A DNA stretch of 64,000 nucleotides from Paraburkholderia sp. D15 (GTDB taxonomy: Bacteria > Pseudomonadota > Gammaproteobacteria > Burkholderiales > Burkholderiaceae), in assembly GCF_029910215.1 (NCBI RefSeq), contig NZ_CP110396.1:682001-746000 (forward strand). Direction: 5' to 3'. How positions within the stretch are numbered: the first letter of the stretch is position 1; every line of letters starts with the position of its first letter. Shown here piece by piece: positions 34,301 through 43,494 of the stretch. The notes under the pieces were generated by a model that searched no databases, was not told the DNA's origin, and saw only the letters and a list, made by a program, of their open reading frames with translations. Made by a program: the position numbers and the translations under genes.

Positions 34301-35416
34301 ATGCAAACCCAAACCCATCCGCTGATCAGTCCGACGCTCGGCACCGCCCGCAACCTGACGAGTTTTCACTACGGTTCCGGCGGCGGCCAGAAGATCTACA
34401 TCCAGTCGTCGCTGCACGCCGACGAGCTGCCCGGCATGCTGGTGTCGTGGGAACTGCGCCGCAAGCTGGCCGCGCTGGAAGCCGCCGGCAAGGTGCGCGG
34501 CGAAATCGTGGTGGTGCCGGTCGCCAACCCGATCGGTCTGAACCAGCACTTTCTCGGCCATCTGACGGGCCGTTTCGAAACCAACACCGCGCAGAATTTC
34601 AACCGCAACTTCCACGATCTGTCGGCGCTGGTTCAGCCGGTGATCGAAGCGCGCCTGAGCGACGACATCGACGCGAATCGCGCCGCCATCCGCACCGCGA
34701 TGCGTGAAGCGCTCGACGCGCAATCGCCCGCGACCGAACTCGAATCGCAACGCCTCGCGCTGCAAAAGCTCTCGTACGACGCCGACGTGGTGCTCGACCT
34801 GCATTGCGACTGGGAAGCCGCGCTGCATCTGTACACGAATCCCGACCTGTGGCCGGAGGTCGAGCCGCTCGCGCGTTATCTGGACGCGAAAGCCTCGCTG
34901 CTGGCGCTCAATTCGGTGGGCAATCCGTTCGACGAGATTCACAGCTTCTGCTGGTCGGATCTGCGCGGCCGCTTCGGCGACCGCTTCCCGATTCCGAACG
35001 GCTCGATCTCCGTGACGATCGAACTGCGCGGCCAGCGCGAGGTGTCCTACGAGTACGCCGAGCGCGACGCCCAGGCGATCATCGAATATCTGACCTCGCG
35101 CGGCGTGATCGACGGCAAGGCGGCCCCGCTGCCGCCGCTCGAATTCGCCGCCACGCCACTCGCCGGCGCCGAGCCGATCGTCGCACCGATCAGCGGCGTG
35201 CTGGTGTATCGCTGCGAAGTCGGCACGTGGGTGGACGTCGGCCATGCAATCGCCGACATCGTCGATCCGCTGACGGATCAGGTCGTCACGTTGAAGAGCA
35301 GCGTGGCCGGCGTGCTGTACGCGCGCCATCTGACGCGTTTCGCGACGGCCGGCATCGAGTTCGCGCGGATTGCCGGCGCGACGGCGTTCAGAAGCGGCTC
35401 GTTGCTGAGCAATTGA
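34301..35416 (+). CDS. Succinylglutamate desuccinylase/aspartoacylase-family deacylase
   Basis: 371 residues. The zinc carboxypeptidase-like core has H-x-x-E in SSLHADELPG (His39, Glu42) and the third ligand in VLDLHCDWE. The catalytic Glu is in VTIELRG. A C-terminal barrel-like domain (about 280-371) carries ISGVLVYRCEVGTWVDVGHAIADIVDP, resembling a biotinyl-like fold. The family removes acyl groups from amino acids or diamines. Proximity to an ArgT-like binding protein suggests an arginine- or ornithine-derived substrate; this is inference. Confidence 0.88.
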   Translation: MQTQTHPLISPTLGTARNLTSFHYGSGGGQKIYIQSSLHADELPGMLVSWELRRKLAALEAAGKVRGEIVVVPVANPIGLNQHFLGHLTGRFETNTAQNFNRNFHDLSALVQPVIEARLSDDIDANRAAIRTAMREALDAQSPATELESQRLALQKLSYDADVVLDLHCDWEAALHLYTNPDLWPEVEPLARYLDAKASLLALNSVGNPFDEIHSFCWSDLRGRFGDRFPIPNGSISVTIELRGQREVSYEYAERDAQAIIEYLTSRGVIDGKAAPLPPLEFAATPLAGAEPIVAPISGVLVYRCEVGTWVDVGHAIADIVDPLTDQVVTLKSSVAGVLYARHLTRFATAGIEFARIAGATAFRSGSLLSN

Positions 35417-35483
35417 CGTCGGGCCATCCGGCCGCGGGCCCGCAAGACCTACCCGGCCCGCACAAGCCGCCGCTTAAAAAACA

Positions 35484-35515
35484 GAAGCCGCCTCGTCCAG
35501 CAGGCGGCTTCTTCA
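35484..35515. terminator. Bidirectional intrinsic terminator
   Basis: GAAGCCGCCT (35484-35493) and AGGCGGCTTC (35502-35511) form a 10-bp stem with TTC on the plus side and AAAAAAC upstream (T-run on the minus strand). It sits between convergent genes, the deacylase (+) and metQ (-). Confidence 0.85.
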
Positions 35516-35584
35516 TTCAGCGCGACGCCGGCCAGGCCGGCCGCGCCGTCTCATACTTTCACACCGTCACGCCCCCACCCGCAC

Positions 35585-36400
35585 TCAGAACGCGGGGATG
35601 ATCGCGCCTTTGAACTGCGTGTCGATGTACTTGCGCACTTCGTCGGACTCGTACGCCGCGACCAGCTTCTTCACCCACGGCAGATTGCGGTCCTGCACGC
35701 GCACGGCGATCAGGTTCGCGTACGGCCCCTTCAGGTCTTCGATCGCGATCGCGTCCCGGGTCGGCTGCAGGCCGGCCTTGACCGCGTAGTCGGTGTTGAT
35801 CGACGCCGCGTCGAGGTCGTCGAGCGCACGCGGCAATTGCGCGGCGTCCAGCTCCACCAGCTTGATCTTCTTCGGGTTGTCGGCGACGTCGAGCGGCGTC
35901 GCGTTGACGCCGTTCGTGCCGACGCCCGGCTTCAGCTTGATCACGCCGTACTTCTGCAACAGCAGCAGCGCGCGGTTGCCGTTGGACGGATCGTTCTGGA
36001 TGCCGACCTTGGCGCCTTCCGGCAAGTCCTTGAGCGATTTGAATTTTTTCGAGTAGAAGCCCATCGGCGACACGTACGTCAGGCCGACGTTGACGATCTT
36101 GTAGCCGCGCTGCTTGATCTGGCTATCCAGAAACGGTTGATGCTGAAAACCGTTGGCGTCGAGGTCGCCGGCGTCGAGCGCGGCGTTCGGCTGCACGTAG
36201 TCGTTGAACTCGATCACCTTCACGTTCAGCCCCTCGCGCGCCGCCACCTTGGTGACGACCGACCAGATCTGCGCGTCCGGTCCGCTCATCGTGCCGACCT
36301 TGATGGGTTTGTCGTCGGCATGCGCAAACGTTGCCGTCAGCGAAATAGCGGCAATTGACGTGATGGCGAGCAGGTTTTGAATGAGAGTGCGGCGTTGCAT
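35585..36400 (-). CDS. metQ: MetQ/NlpA-family substrate-binding protein (D/L-methionine)
   Basis: 271 residues from ATG 36400 with GGGGAA upstream. A signal peptide of about 26 residues ends at THAHA-type cleavage (FAHADD). NlpA features are KVGTMSGPDAQIW, EFNDYVQPNAALDAGDLDANGFQHQPFL as two adjacent conserved blocks (about 60-90), and GAKVGIQNDPSNGNRALLLLQ. No lipobox Cys is seen at the cleavage site, so it is probably a soluble periplasmic form. metN and metI are not adjacent, which is common for duplicated copies. Confidence 0.88.
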   Translation of the reverse strand: MQRRTLIQNLLAITSIAAISLTATFAHADDKPIKVGTMSGPDAQIWSVVTKVAAREGLNVKVIEFNDYVQPNAALDAGDLDANGFQHQPFLDSQIKQRGYKIVNVGLTYVSPMGFYSKKFKSLKDLPEGAKVGIQNDPSNGNRALLLLQKYGVIKLKPGVGTNGVNATPLDVADNPKKIKLVELDAAQLPRALDDLDAASINTDYAVKAGLQPTRDAIAIEDLKGPYANLIAVRVQDRNLPWVKKLVAAYESDEVRKYIDTQFKGAIIPAF

Positions 36401-36558
36401 CAGATATTCCCCGTCGGCGATTCGATTAATAGGCGCGCATCGTCGCATGCGCCTGCAGCCCGGGAAAACCAATCCTTTTTCACACGCTTAGATGCGAAAC
36501 GGAATTAGCTTATTCCTGTTTTTTCCCTGCGGGATTTCTCCTGTCAATGCTATGTGAG

Positions 36559-36576
36559 TGTCGCGTCCACGCGACA
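36559..36576. other. Short perfect hairpin in metQ-porin intergenic region
   Basis: TGTCGCG (36559-36565) and CGCGACA (36570-36576) form a 7-bp stem with a TCCA loop. The 298-bp gap also holds the divergent promoters of metQ and the porin, with AT-rich tracts near 36480-36540 and 36580-36610. Role unknown. Confidence 0.4.
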
Positions 36577-36698
36577 GATTACAAAAATAAGCAAAGCTGT
36601 CACATCGCTTACTCTGCGTTCCCTTAAATTTCGGGCCATCGCATGAACTGGCCATTAGAGCCGGTCTGACGATCGCTTATTTTTCACTGGAGAAAGTC

Positions 36699-37835
36699 TT
36701 GAACAAGAAAGTATTTGCCGCCGCTACTCTCGCCGTGTTCGCTTCCGCTGCTCACGCACAAAGCAGCGTTACGCTCTACGGTTTGATCGACGCTGGTTTC
36801 ACGTACAGCAACCACGCTAACGCCCAGGGCAAGAGCCTGTACCAATACGGCGACGGCGTCGCCCAAGGCAGCCGTTGGGGCCTGCGTGGTTCGGAAGATC
36901 TGGGCAACGGCCTGAAGGCGTTGTTCGTGTTGGAAAACGGCTTTAACTCGGGCACGGGCACGCTGGGTCAAGGCAGCTCGCTGTTCGGCCGTCAAGCTTA
37001 TGTCGGTCTGTCGCAAAACGGCATCGGTTCGCTGACGTTCGGTCGTCAATACTCGTTCTCGACCGACTTCCTGGGCGGCAACTACTCGAACGGCGGCAAC
37101 ACCGTCGCGGGTAACTACGGCTACCACATCAACGACATCGACCAGCTGACGTCGAGCCGTATCAGCAACGCAGTGAAGTTCACGAGCGCGAACTTCTACG
37201 GCCTGACCTTCGGCGGCATGTACGGCTTCTCGAACCAGGCTGGCGCATTCGGCGGCACGGCAGGCAGCTCGTCGGCAGCCTACAGCTTCGGCGCGAACTA
37301 CGCGAACGGCCCGTTCAGCATCGGCGCGGCATACACGGACATCCGCTTCCCGGCATCGGCAACCCCGGCAGCATTCTCGACGACGCTGGCTAACTCGGCT
37401 ACCGGCGTGGTCAAGGATCTGGCAACGGTCGGCGTCGGCGCACGCTACACGATCGGCGCGGCAACCGCGTACGCTCTGTGGACGCACACGAGCATCGAAC
37501 AGAACGCTGGCAAGATGACCACGTTCAACGCCTACGAAGCAGGCGGCAAGTACGCCTTCACGCCGGCATTGACGGGCGCACTGGGCTACACGTACATGCA
37601 AGCGACCGATCTGACGAACGGTCACTGGAACCAGTTCGACGCAAGCGTCGACTACGCGCTGAGCAAGCGCACCGACGTGTACGCACTGGGCGTCTATCAG
37701 CAAGCTCGCGGCAACTCGTCGAAGGCTGGCACGCCGCTGCAGGCACAGATCGGTTCGAGCGCAAGCAGCTTCCTGCCGGCAGCTGGCGCGAACAACCAGC
37801 TCGCGCTGCGCGTGGGTATCCGCCACAAGTTCTAA
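36699..37835 (+). CDS. Gram-negative porin (OmpC/Omp38-type trimeric porin)
   Basis: 378 residues from a TTG start at 36699 with GGAG 6 nt upstream. The signal peptide ends at AHAQSS, then SVTLYGLIDAGFTYSNH, the standard first strand of Burkholderia porins. The 16-strand barrel shows SSRWGLRGSEDLGNGLKALF-type motifs, the L3-loop VGLSQNGIGSLTFGRQYS, and a C-terminal Phe (IRHKF) required for outer-membrane assembly. Codon use is strongly biased towards major codons, as for an abundant protein. A strong terminator follows. Confidence 0.95.
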   Translation: MNKKVFAAATLAVFASAAHAQSSVTLYGLIDAGFTYSNHANAQGKSLYQYGDGVAQGSRWGLRGSEDLGNGLKALFVLENGFNSGTGTLGQGSSLFGRQAYVGLSQNGIGSLTFGRQYSFSTDFLGGNYSNGGNTVAGNYGYHINDIDQLTSSRISNAVKFTSANFYGLTFGGMYGFSNQAGAFGGTAGSSSAAYSFGANYANGPFSIGAAYTDIRFPASATPAAFSTTLANSATGVVKDLATVGVGARYTIGAATAYALWTHTSIEQNAGKMTTFNAYEAGGKYAFTPALTGALGYTYMQATDLTNGHWNQFDASVDYALSKRTDVYALGVYQQARGNSSKAGTPLQAQIGSSASSFLPAAGANNQLALRVGIRHKF

Positions 37836-37850
37836 GCAAGTCCCTGGCTG

Positions 37851-37871
37851 CGCAGAGCGTGAGCGCTCTGC
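37851..37871 (+). other. Hairpin just downstream of the porin gene
   Basis: GCAGAGC pairs with GCTCTGC around a short loop, about 16 nt after the stop and about 18 nt before the terminator. It may stabilise the porin mRNA 3' end. Confidence 0.5.
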
Positions 37872-37888
37872 TTGCCTCGGGTTTGGAC

Positions 37889-37913
37889 AAAACGCCCTTC
37901 GGGGCGTTTTTTC
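37889..37913 (+). terminator. Intrinsic terminator after porin
   Basis: AAAACGCCC (37889-37897) pairs with GGGCGTTTT (37902-37910) followed by more T residues. Located about 55 bp after the porin stop. Confidence 0.92.
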
Positions 37914-38009
37914 TTTGGCGCGCGTCTTCGACCATCGACGCAATCGGCGCCAGCGACGCGCCGCTTCGATTCGCTATCATGTCGCCTTCCTCTCCAAGCG
38001 GCAGCGACG

Positions 38010-39335
38010 ATGTCAGACGGCACAGACGGCACACAGGAACAACACGTAGCACACGCAGCACACGCAGCGGTCCGCGGCACGCATGAAACGCCGCTCGATG
38101 CCGGCTTGTGGGCCCTGACCTTCGCCTACGTACTGAGCCAGTTCTTTCGCAGCTATGTCGCGGTGATCGCACCGCAACTCATCGCCGATTTCCATTTTTC
38201 GCCGCAGATGTTCGGCTGGTTCGCGGGCGCCTTCTTCCTCGTCTTCGCGCTTGCGCAACTCCCCGTCGGCCTGATGTTCGACCGTTACGGCGTGCGCGGT
38301 CCCACCGTGGCGCTGATGATCGTCGGCGCGTTCTGCGCGGCCGTGCTGCCCGCGACGACCCGCGCACCGCTCGCGCTGATCGCGCAGGCCGGCATCGGGC
38401 TCGGCTGCGCACCGATCTTCATGGGCCTGCTCAATCATGTGCTGCGCACCGGCCACGGCGCGCGCAACGTGCGCGCGGTCACGACCGCGAGCGCCATCGG
38501 CATGGCCGGCGCGCTGCTCGCCGCGTTGCCGCTGAGCCGCGCGACCGCGAGTTTCGGCTGGCGCGTGGTGATCGCCGTGGCGGCACTCGCGATGCTCGTC
38601 GCGGCACTCGGCGTTGCCCGCTTCGTCAAGCCGCGCGACGCGCTGGACCGCTCGCGCGAGCGGCGTGCAGCGCACGACACGAAGCCGGCCACGCAACGCA
38701 CGCCCGGCAGCCACGCCGCAACGAAACGGCGCGCCGGCCTCTGGACCCTGATGCCCGCGTGTCTCGCGATGTCGGTGGGCAGCACGTTCCGCACGTCTTG
38801 GGGCGGCCCGTATCTCGCGGACGTCTTCGGCTTCGACGTGATCGCGCGCGGCAATGCGATGACCGTGACCAGCGTGGTCGGAATCGTTGCGTCGTTCGGC
38901 ATTCCGCTCGCGGTGCGGTTTCTGTCGCCCAAACGGATCGTGCTCGCGTGGCTGATCGCCGGGATGCTGGCGGCGCTCGCGCTGGCGTGTGTGCCGGCCG
39001 GCAGCGCGGCGGTCAGTGTCGCGCTGATCTGCGTCCTGTTTTCCGTAGGCTCGATTCATCCGCTGGTGATGTCGCAGGCGCGCTCCATCATCGCGCCTCA
39101 CCGGCTTGGTTTAGGTCTCGGACTGCTCAATAGCCTCGTGTTTCTCGGCATCGCGCTGGCGAGCAGTTGCTTCGGCTGGATCGCGGGTGTCGCGAAAGCG
39201 TCCGGTCTGACGAGCGCCGCGACCTACGCGTGGCTGTTCGCCGTGACGGTGTTGCCGCTGGCGGCTGGCGCCGCCGTGTATTTTTTCAGTCCGGCGATGA
39301 CGGCAGCAGCAGACCGTGATACAGCCCGCACCTGA
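38010..39335 (+). CDS. MFS transporter
   Basis: 441 residues. About 12 hydrophobic segments are visible. After a polar 30-residue leader the first helix begins GLWALTFAYVLSQFFRSYVAV. The loop motif LMFDRYGVRGPTVALM follows helix 2. A long basic central loop (about 205-240, rich in Arg and Lys with KPRDALDRSRERR) separates the two halves. No substrate can be named. It is monocistronic after the porin terminator. The ATG at 38010 was chosen because no upstream frame is conserved; the leader is encoded by a repetitive ACGGCACAG/AGCACACGC tract. Confidence 0.85.
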   Translation: MSDGTDGTQEQHVAHAAHAAVRGTHETPLDAGLWALTFAYVLSQFFRSYVAVIAPQLIADFHFSPQMFGWFAGAFFLVFALAQLPVGLMFDRYGVRGPTVALMIVGAFCAAVLPATTRAPLALIAQAGIGLGCAPIFMGLLNHVLRTGHGARNVRAVTTASAIGMAGALLAALPLSRATASFGWRVVIAVAALAMLVAALGVARFVKPRDALDRSRERRAAHDTKPATQRTPGSHAATKRRAGLWTLMPACLAMSVGSTFRTSWGGPYLADVFGFDVIARGNAMTVTSVVGIVASFGIPLAVRFLSPKRIVLAWLIAGMLAALALACVPAGSAAVSVALICVLFSVGSIHPLVMSQARSIIAPHRLGLGLGLLNSLVFLGIALASSCFGWIAGVAKASGLTSAATYAWLFAVTVLPLAAGAAVYFFSPAMTAAADRDTART

Positions 39336-39614
39336 TTTCGGCACACCCATCGTTATGAAGAAAAGGCCTTAAATCAAGGCCTCAAATCAATTCGAAATAT
39401 TTCCCGAAACGCAGCACCGGATGACGATATGCCATCCTTATTATTTCCGATGCTGCGTCGCAACGCCCCTCCTTTTCCTGGTATGTGACCCAGCTTCCCG
39501 AAATTTGCGGACGCTTGCGTCGAGGTCTACGCTTGCCTGCATAACGACGAGAGCCACACTCTCCATCAGCATCGTGCGAGTGCGCCAGCGCGCTTCGCAC
39601 AAGGAGACACGATC

Positions 39615-41351
39615 ATGCGTTCACCCGTCTTTTACCGAGCGTTTCTGATTCTTTTCCTCGCCGCGTTGAATACGGTTCTCGCCAGTTGCGGCGGCAGTGC
39701 GAGCAGCAGCGGCGCCGTCTCCAACGGCGCGACCGATCCCGGTATCGCACTCGCCCAGGTGCGTTTCATGACCCCGCCGATGGGCTGGAATTCGTGGAAT
39801 ACCTTCGCGTGCAACGACACCGAGGCGATCATCAAATCCGTCGCCGATGCGATTGCGTCGAACGGCATGGCCGCGGCCGGTTATCAATACGTGACCGTCG
39901 ACGATTGCTGGGTCGGCGGCCGCAACGCGACCACCGGCCAGTTGTATTCGAACGCGACGACGTTCCCCGACGGCATCCAGGCGCTCGCCGCGTACGTGCA
40001 CAGCAAAGGTCTGAAATTCGGTCTGTACACGTCGGCGGGCACCAACACATGCGCGGGCCTCGCGCACGGCACGCGTCCCGCGTCGTATCCGCCGGGCGTC
40101 GGCGCCGGCAGTCTCGGGCACGAAGCGGTCGACGCCCAGACCTTCGCCAACTGGGGCGTCGACTACATCAAGATGGACTACTGCGGCGGCAACCTGAGCG
40201 CGTTCCCCGCGATGCGCGCGGGCATCGCGGCCACGGGCCGCACCATGTACCTGAGCATCAACCCGTACAGCGCGAACACGACGCTGACCACCAACTTCGC
40301 CGCCGACGGCACGCTCTACGTGCCCGCTTACGCGGACATGTCGCGCATTTCGCAGGACATCTCGGCGAAATTCACCTCGGTCACGTCGATCATCGACACC
40401 AGCGCGGCGGACGCCGCGTGGGCCGTGCCGGGCTACTTCAACGACATGGACATGCTCGAAGTCGGCAACGGCATGACCGCGGATCAGGACACCGCTCACT
40501 TCGCGATGTGGGCCATGATGTCGAGCGGTCTGAACGCGGGCAACGACGTGCGCAGCCAGAGCGCGGCGACCCAGGCGCTGCTCACGAACAGCGCGATCAT
40601 CGCCGTCAATCAGGACCCGCTGGCGTTGCAGGCGGTGCTGGATACGCCGGATAGCTCCGCCACGCTGCAGGTCTGGACCAAGCCGCTATCGGCCAACGGC
40701 ACGCGCGCCGTTGCGCTGCTCAATCGCGGCAGTACGGCCGCGCCGATCACGGTGAACTTCGCGAACCTTGGACTCGGCGGTCCGGTGCAGGCCACCAATC
40801 TGGTAAACGGCGCGAGCCTCGGCACGGTGACGCAAAGCCTCACGCAGACGGTACCGGCCACCGGCGTCGTGCTGGTCAAACTCGCCGGCAGCGATCCGGT
40901 CGCGGTGAACGGCCCGCTCGCGCCGCAAGGCTGGATCTGGTCCACCGTGCAATCGGGAACGGTCGCGGTGAAGGCGGCCAACGGCGTCTCGCCGCCGGTC
41001 GGCGCGACGGCGGCCGGCGCGGTCGTCGTGCATGGATCGAGCTACATCGACGGCATCACGGTCAACGCGCCCGCCCAACTCGTCTACCGTTTGAACGGAC
41101 GTTGCACGACGTTCCAGAGCGACATCGGGCTCGATGCCGCGGCGCAGGGCGCGGGCACGGTCGACTATCAGGTGTGGGCCGACAATGTCGAGCTATACGA
41201 CAGCGGTCTCGTCACCAGCGCGACGCCGGTCAAGACGGTGCGCGTCAGCGTCGCGGGCCGCAACTCGCTGCGGCTCGTGATCACGGATGGGCAGAATGGC
41301 GTCACCAACGACGTCGCGGATTGGGCCGATCCGTGGCTGTATTGCTCGTGA
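39615..41351 (+). CDS. Glycoside hydrolase family 27 alpha-galactosidase-like lipoprotein
   Basis: 578 residues. A lipoprotein signal ends in the lipobox LASC (Cys25). A Ser/Gly-rich linker precedes the GH27 barrel, which begins with TPPMGWNSWNTFAC. The nucleophile Asp is in YIKMDYCGG and the acid/base Asp in SRISQDI; ADMSRI and FNDMDMLEVGNG are also family motifs. A beta-sandwich (about 345-430) and a C-terminal NPCBM-like carbohydrate-binding module (about 435-578, with GRNSLRLVITDG) follow. It likely releases terminal alpha-galactose from plant or fungal glycans at the cell surface. It stands alone, without a transporter. Confidence 0.92.
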   Translation: MRSPVFYRAFLILFLAALNTVLASCGGSASSSGAVSNGATDPGIALAQVRFMTPPMGWNSWNTFACNDTEAIIKSVADAIASNGMAAAGYQYVTVDDCWVGGRNATTGQLYSNATTFPDGIQALAAYVHSKGLKFGLYTSAGTNTCAGLAHGTRPASYPPGVGAGSLGHEAVDAQTFANWGVDYIKMDYCGGNLSAFPAMRAGIAATGRTMYLSINPYSANTTLTTNFAADGTLYVPAYADMSRISQDISAKFTSVTSIIDTSAADAAWAVPGYFNDMDMLEVGNGMTADQDTAHFAMWAMMSSGLNAGNDVRSQSAATQALLTNSAIIAVNQDPLALQAVLDTPDSSATLQVWTKPLSANGTRAVALLNRGSTAAPITVNFANLGLGGPVQATNLVNGASLGTVTQSLTQTVPATGVVLVKLAGSDPVAVNGPLAPQGWIWSTVQSGTVAVKAANGVSPPVGATAAGAVVVHGSSYIDGITVNAPAQLVYRLNGRCTTFQSDIGLDAAAQGAGTVDYQVWADNVELYDSGLVTSATPVKTVRVSVAGRNSLRLVITDGQNGVTNDVADWADPWLYCS

Positions 41352-41360
41352 GCCGTTGCA

Positions 41361-41395
41361 GCGGTGCGGTGCGTTGCGGAGCGGTGCGGTGCGTC
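41361..41395. repeat. 5-bp tandem repeat (GCGGT-type), seven copies
   Basis: GCGGT GCGGT GCGTT GCGGA GCGGT GCGGT GCGTC runs immediately after the GH27 stop codon and before the convergent SDR gene. It can also be read as a 20-bp unit repeated almost twice. No clear terminator is seen in this 75-bp gap. Confidence 0.75.
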
Positions 41396-41425
41396 GATAC
41401 GTGGTGAGCGCCGATGCGCCCGCGT

Positions 41426-42118
41426 TCACCACGGCACCACTTTGCCGAGATAGTCGAGGTAATGCAGGCCCGAGCGTCCCGCGTAAGCATCGATCGTGTT
41501 CAACAGGTTCGGAATGCTTTCCTCGATGCTCAGGCGCGCCTGCGGACCGCCCATATCGGTGCGCACCCAACCCGGCGCCATCAGCAACAGCGTGCGCGGA
41601 TCGTCGGCATGACGGGCCGCGTAGCTGCGCATGAACATGTTCAGCGCGGCCTTGCTGCCTCGATACACTTCGTAATTGCCGTTGACGTTGTTCGCGATGC
41701 TGCCCTGCCCCGACGACATCACGCCGATCGTGCCGCCCGGCCTCACCAGGTCCTGGAACGTTTCGACGACGCGCATCGGACTGAGCGCGTTCGTCACCAT
41801 CACGCGGACGAACTCGTCGGTGGAGACGTCGGCGATGGTTTCGCGGTCGTCGTTCTTCACGCCGGCATTGACGAACAGCAGATCGATTTCTCGATGCGCG
41901 AGCCGTTCGCGCAACGCCGCGACCTGATCGGCGCGCGTGACATCGACGCTTTCCACGTCGAGCGGGCCGGCCAGTTCGCGCAGACGTCCGGTCGAATTCT
42001 CGCGGCCGGTGGCGATCACGCGCCAGCCGCGCTTCAGGTATTCGCCGGTCATCGCGAGGCCGAGACCACGCGATGCGCCGATCAGCAAAACGGTTTTCTG
42101 AGGCGTCGAAGTACTCAT
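41426..42118 (-). CDS. SDR family oxidoreductase
   Basis: 230 residues from ATG 42118 with GGGAGAAAT upstream; the longer frame to 42205 lacks homology. The nucleotide motif GASRGLGLA is at about 13-21, the NAG motif is present as VNAGVKN, the active-site Ser is in VMSSGQGS, and YRGSK gives the Tyr-Lys pair. It belongs with C-factor-like short dehydrogenases; substrate unknown. It is divergent from a LysR gene, which probably controls it. Confidence 0.9.
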   Translation of the reverse strand: MSTSTPQKTVLLIGASRGLGLAMTGEYLKRGWRVIATGRENSTGRLRELAGPLDVESVDVTRADQVAALRERLAHREIDLLFVNAGVKNDDRETIADVSTDEFVRVMVTNALSPMRVVETFQDLVRPGGTIGVMSSGQGSIANNVNGNYEVYRGSKAALNMFMRSYAARHADDPRTLLLMAPGWVRTDMGGPQARLSIEESIPNLLNTIDAYAGRSGLHYLDYLGKVVPW

Positions 42119-42352
42119 GCTATTTCTCCCTGTAGAGCCGGCGCGCCCTGACGCGTGGACATTCGTTCGCATCGTCGCCGCCGTCGGTCCAGTCAATATA
42201 GTCACGTGCCGTTGAAGGCGGAAGGCGCGCCGCGTGCATTGATCACCTGCACCGCACGCCTCGGCTCGTGAATGGCGTTGCGCCCGCCAGCCTGGCTTTG
42301 ACTCGCGCGATGACGCCCCCGGTGCGCGCCCACGCCGATGTTACGATCGGGC

Positions 42353-43297
42353 ATGCCCGATCCCGACCTCGATCTGAATCTGCTGCCCGCGCTCGACGCG
42401 CTGCTCGCCGAAGGCAGCGTGGCCGGCGCCGCGCGGCGTCTCGGTCTCAGCGCGTCCGCGATGAGCCGGACGTTGACGCGACTGCGCACGGCGACCGGCG
42501 ACCCGCTGCTGGTGCGCGCGGGTCGTCTGATGGTGTTGACCCCTTACGCCGAACAGATCCGCGAACGCACGCGCGACGCGTTGCACGAAGCGCGCGCGGT
42601 GCTGCATCCGTCGAACACGGAGCCCGATCTGCCGACGCTGCGCCGCACGTTCAGCATCCGCGCCAACGATGGCTTCGTCGAAGTCTTCGGCTCGGCGCTG
42701 ATTGCTGCGGTCAGCGCGGTCGCGCCGCGGGTCTGTCTGTGTTTCGCGCCGAAAGCCGAGAAGAACGCCACGCCGTTACGCGACGGCTCGGCCGATCTGG
42801 AGATCGGCGTGCTCGGCGAAATGGGTCCGGAGGTACGGGTACAGGCGTTATTCCGCGATCGTTTCGTCGGCGTCGTGAGAACCGGCCATCCACTCGCGAG
42901 CGATGAACAACCGGTGCGCGTCGAACGGTACGTTGCCTTCGGTCACGTCGTCGCGTCGCGCCGGGGCCGCACAGGTGGTCCCGTCGACGATGCGCTCGCG
43001 GCCTTGGGTTTGGCTCGAACCGTCGTTGCCGTCGTGCCGAGTTTTCCGGCGGCGCTTGCGGTGGCCAGAACCTCGGATTTGATCGCGCTCGTGCCGGCCT
43101 CGTTTTTCAGCGCTCAGACGCCGGCCTCCAAAGACGTTTCGTTTTCGCGCGACACGCTCTTCGCATTCGATCTGCCCGTGGCGACGGCGACCATCACGGT
43201 GTCGCAGATGTGGCATCCGCGTCTCGAAGCCGATCCGGTTCACCGTTGGCTGCGGCAACTGGTGCTGACGGTTTGCCGCCGGGAGACGCCGCTTTGA
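42353..43297 (+). CDS. LysR-family transcriptional regulator
   Basis: 314 residues from ATG 42353 (a second ATG at 42338 adds 5 residues). The helix-turn-helix lies at about 18-42 (GSVAGAARRLGLSASAMSRTLTRLR), followed by the effector domain with SIRANDGFVEVFG and GVLGEMGPEV. The DLNLLPALDALL opening is the NodD/PcpR-like subgroup. It is divergent from the SDR gene, its likely target. Confidence 0.9.
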   Translation: MPDPDLDLNLLPALDALLAEGSVAGAARRLGLSASAMSRTLTRLRTATGDPLLVRAGRLMVLTPYAEQIRERTRDALHEARAVLHPSNTEPDLPTLRRTFSIRANDGFVEVFGSALIAAVSAVAPRVCLCFAPKAEKNATPLRDGSADLEIGVLGEMGPEVRVQALFRDRFVGVVRTGHPLASDEQPVRVERYVAFGHVVASRRGRTGGPVDDALAALGLARTVVAVVPSFPAALAVARTSDLIALVPASFFSAQTPASKDVSFSRDTLFAFDLPVATATITVSQMWHPRLEADPVHRWLRQLVLTVCRRETPL

Positions 43298-43344
43298 TGT
43301 GTTGAGCGGCGAGCGAGTTTGAGTCTGACCGGAGGAGATTCATT

Positions 43345-43494
43345 ATGTCGACGCTCACGATCAAGGATCGGTGCCTGACGAAGAAACAAGGTGCTTTCCG
43401 TTCGAGCTATCGCAAGCTTTGGGCATTTAAAGTCTGGTACGCTCCAGCCTTTGCCGCCTTTTGCCTTCTCGTCGATGGAAACTCCTTTCAATGA
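43345..43494 (+). pseudogene. Decayed small peptide gene resembling double-glycine-type leader peptides
   Basis: ATG 43345 follows a strong GGAGGAG (43331-43337) and encodes MSTLTIKD, the opening I recall from small Burkholderia peptides whose leader normally continues to a Gly-Gly site. Here the frame runs 49 codons, ends in TGA at 43492-43494, and lacks the expected acidic helix and GG motif, which suggests frameshift decay. It overlaps the DUF6232 start. Family recognition is from memory of the opening only. Confidence 0.35.

Noticed and set aside
36401..36500. SAM-type riboswitch upstream of metQ
   Set aside because: The sequence before metQ shows no recognisable SAM or SAH riboswitch core; only GC-rich stems.
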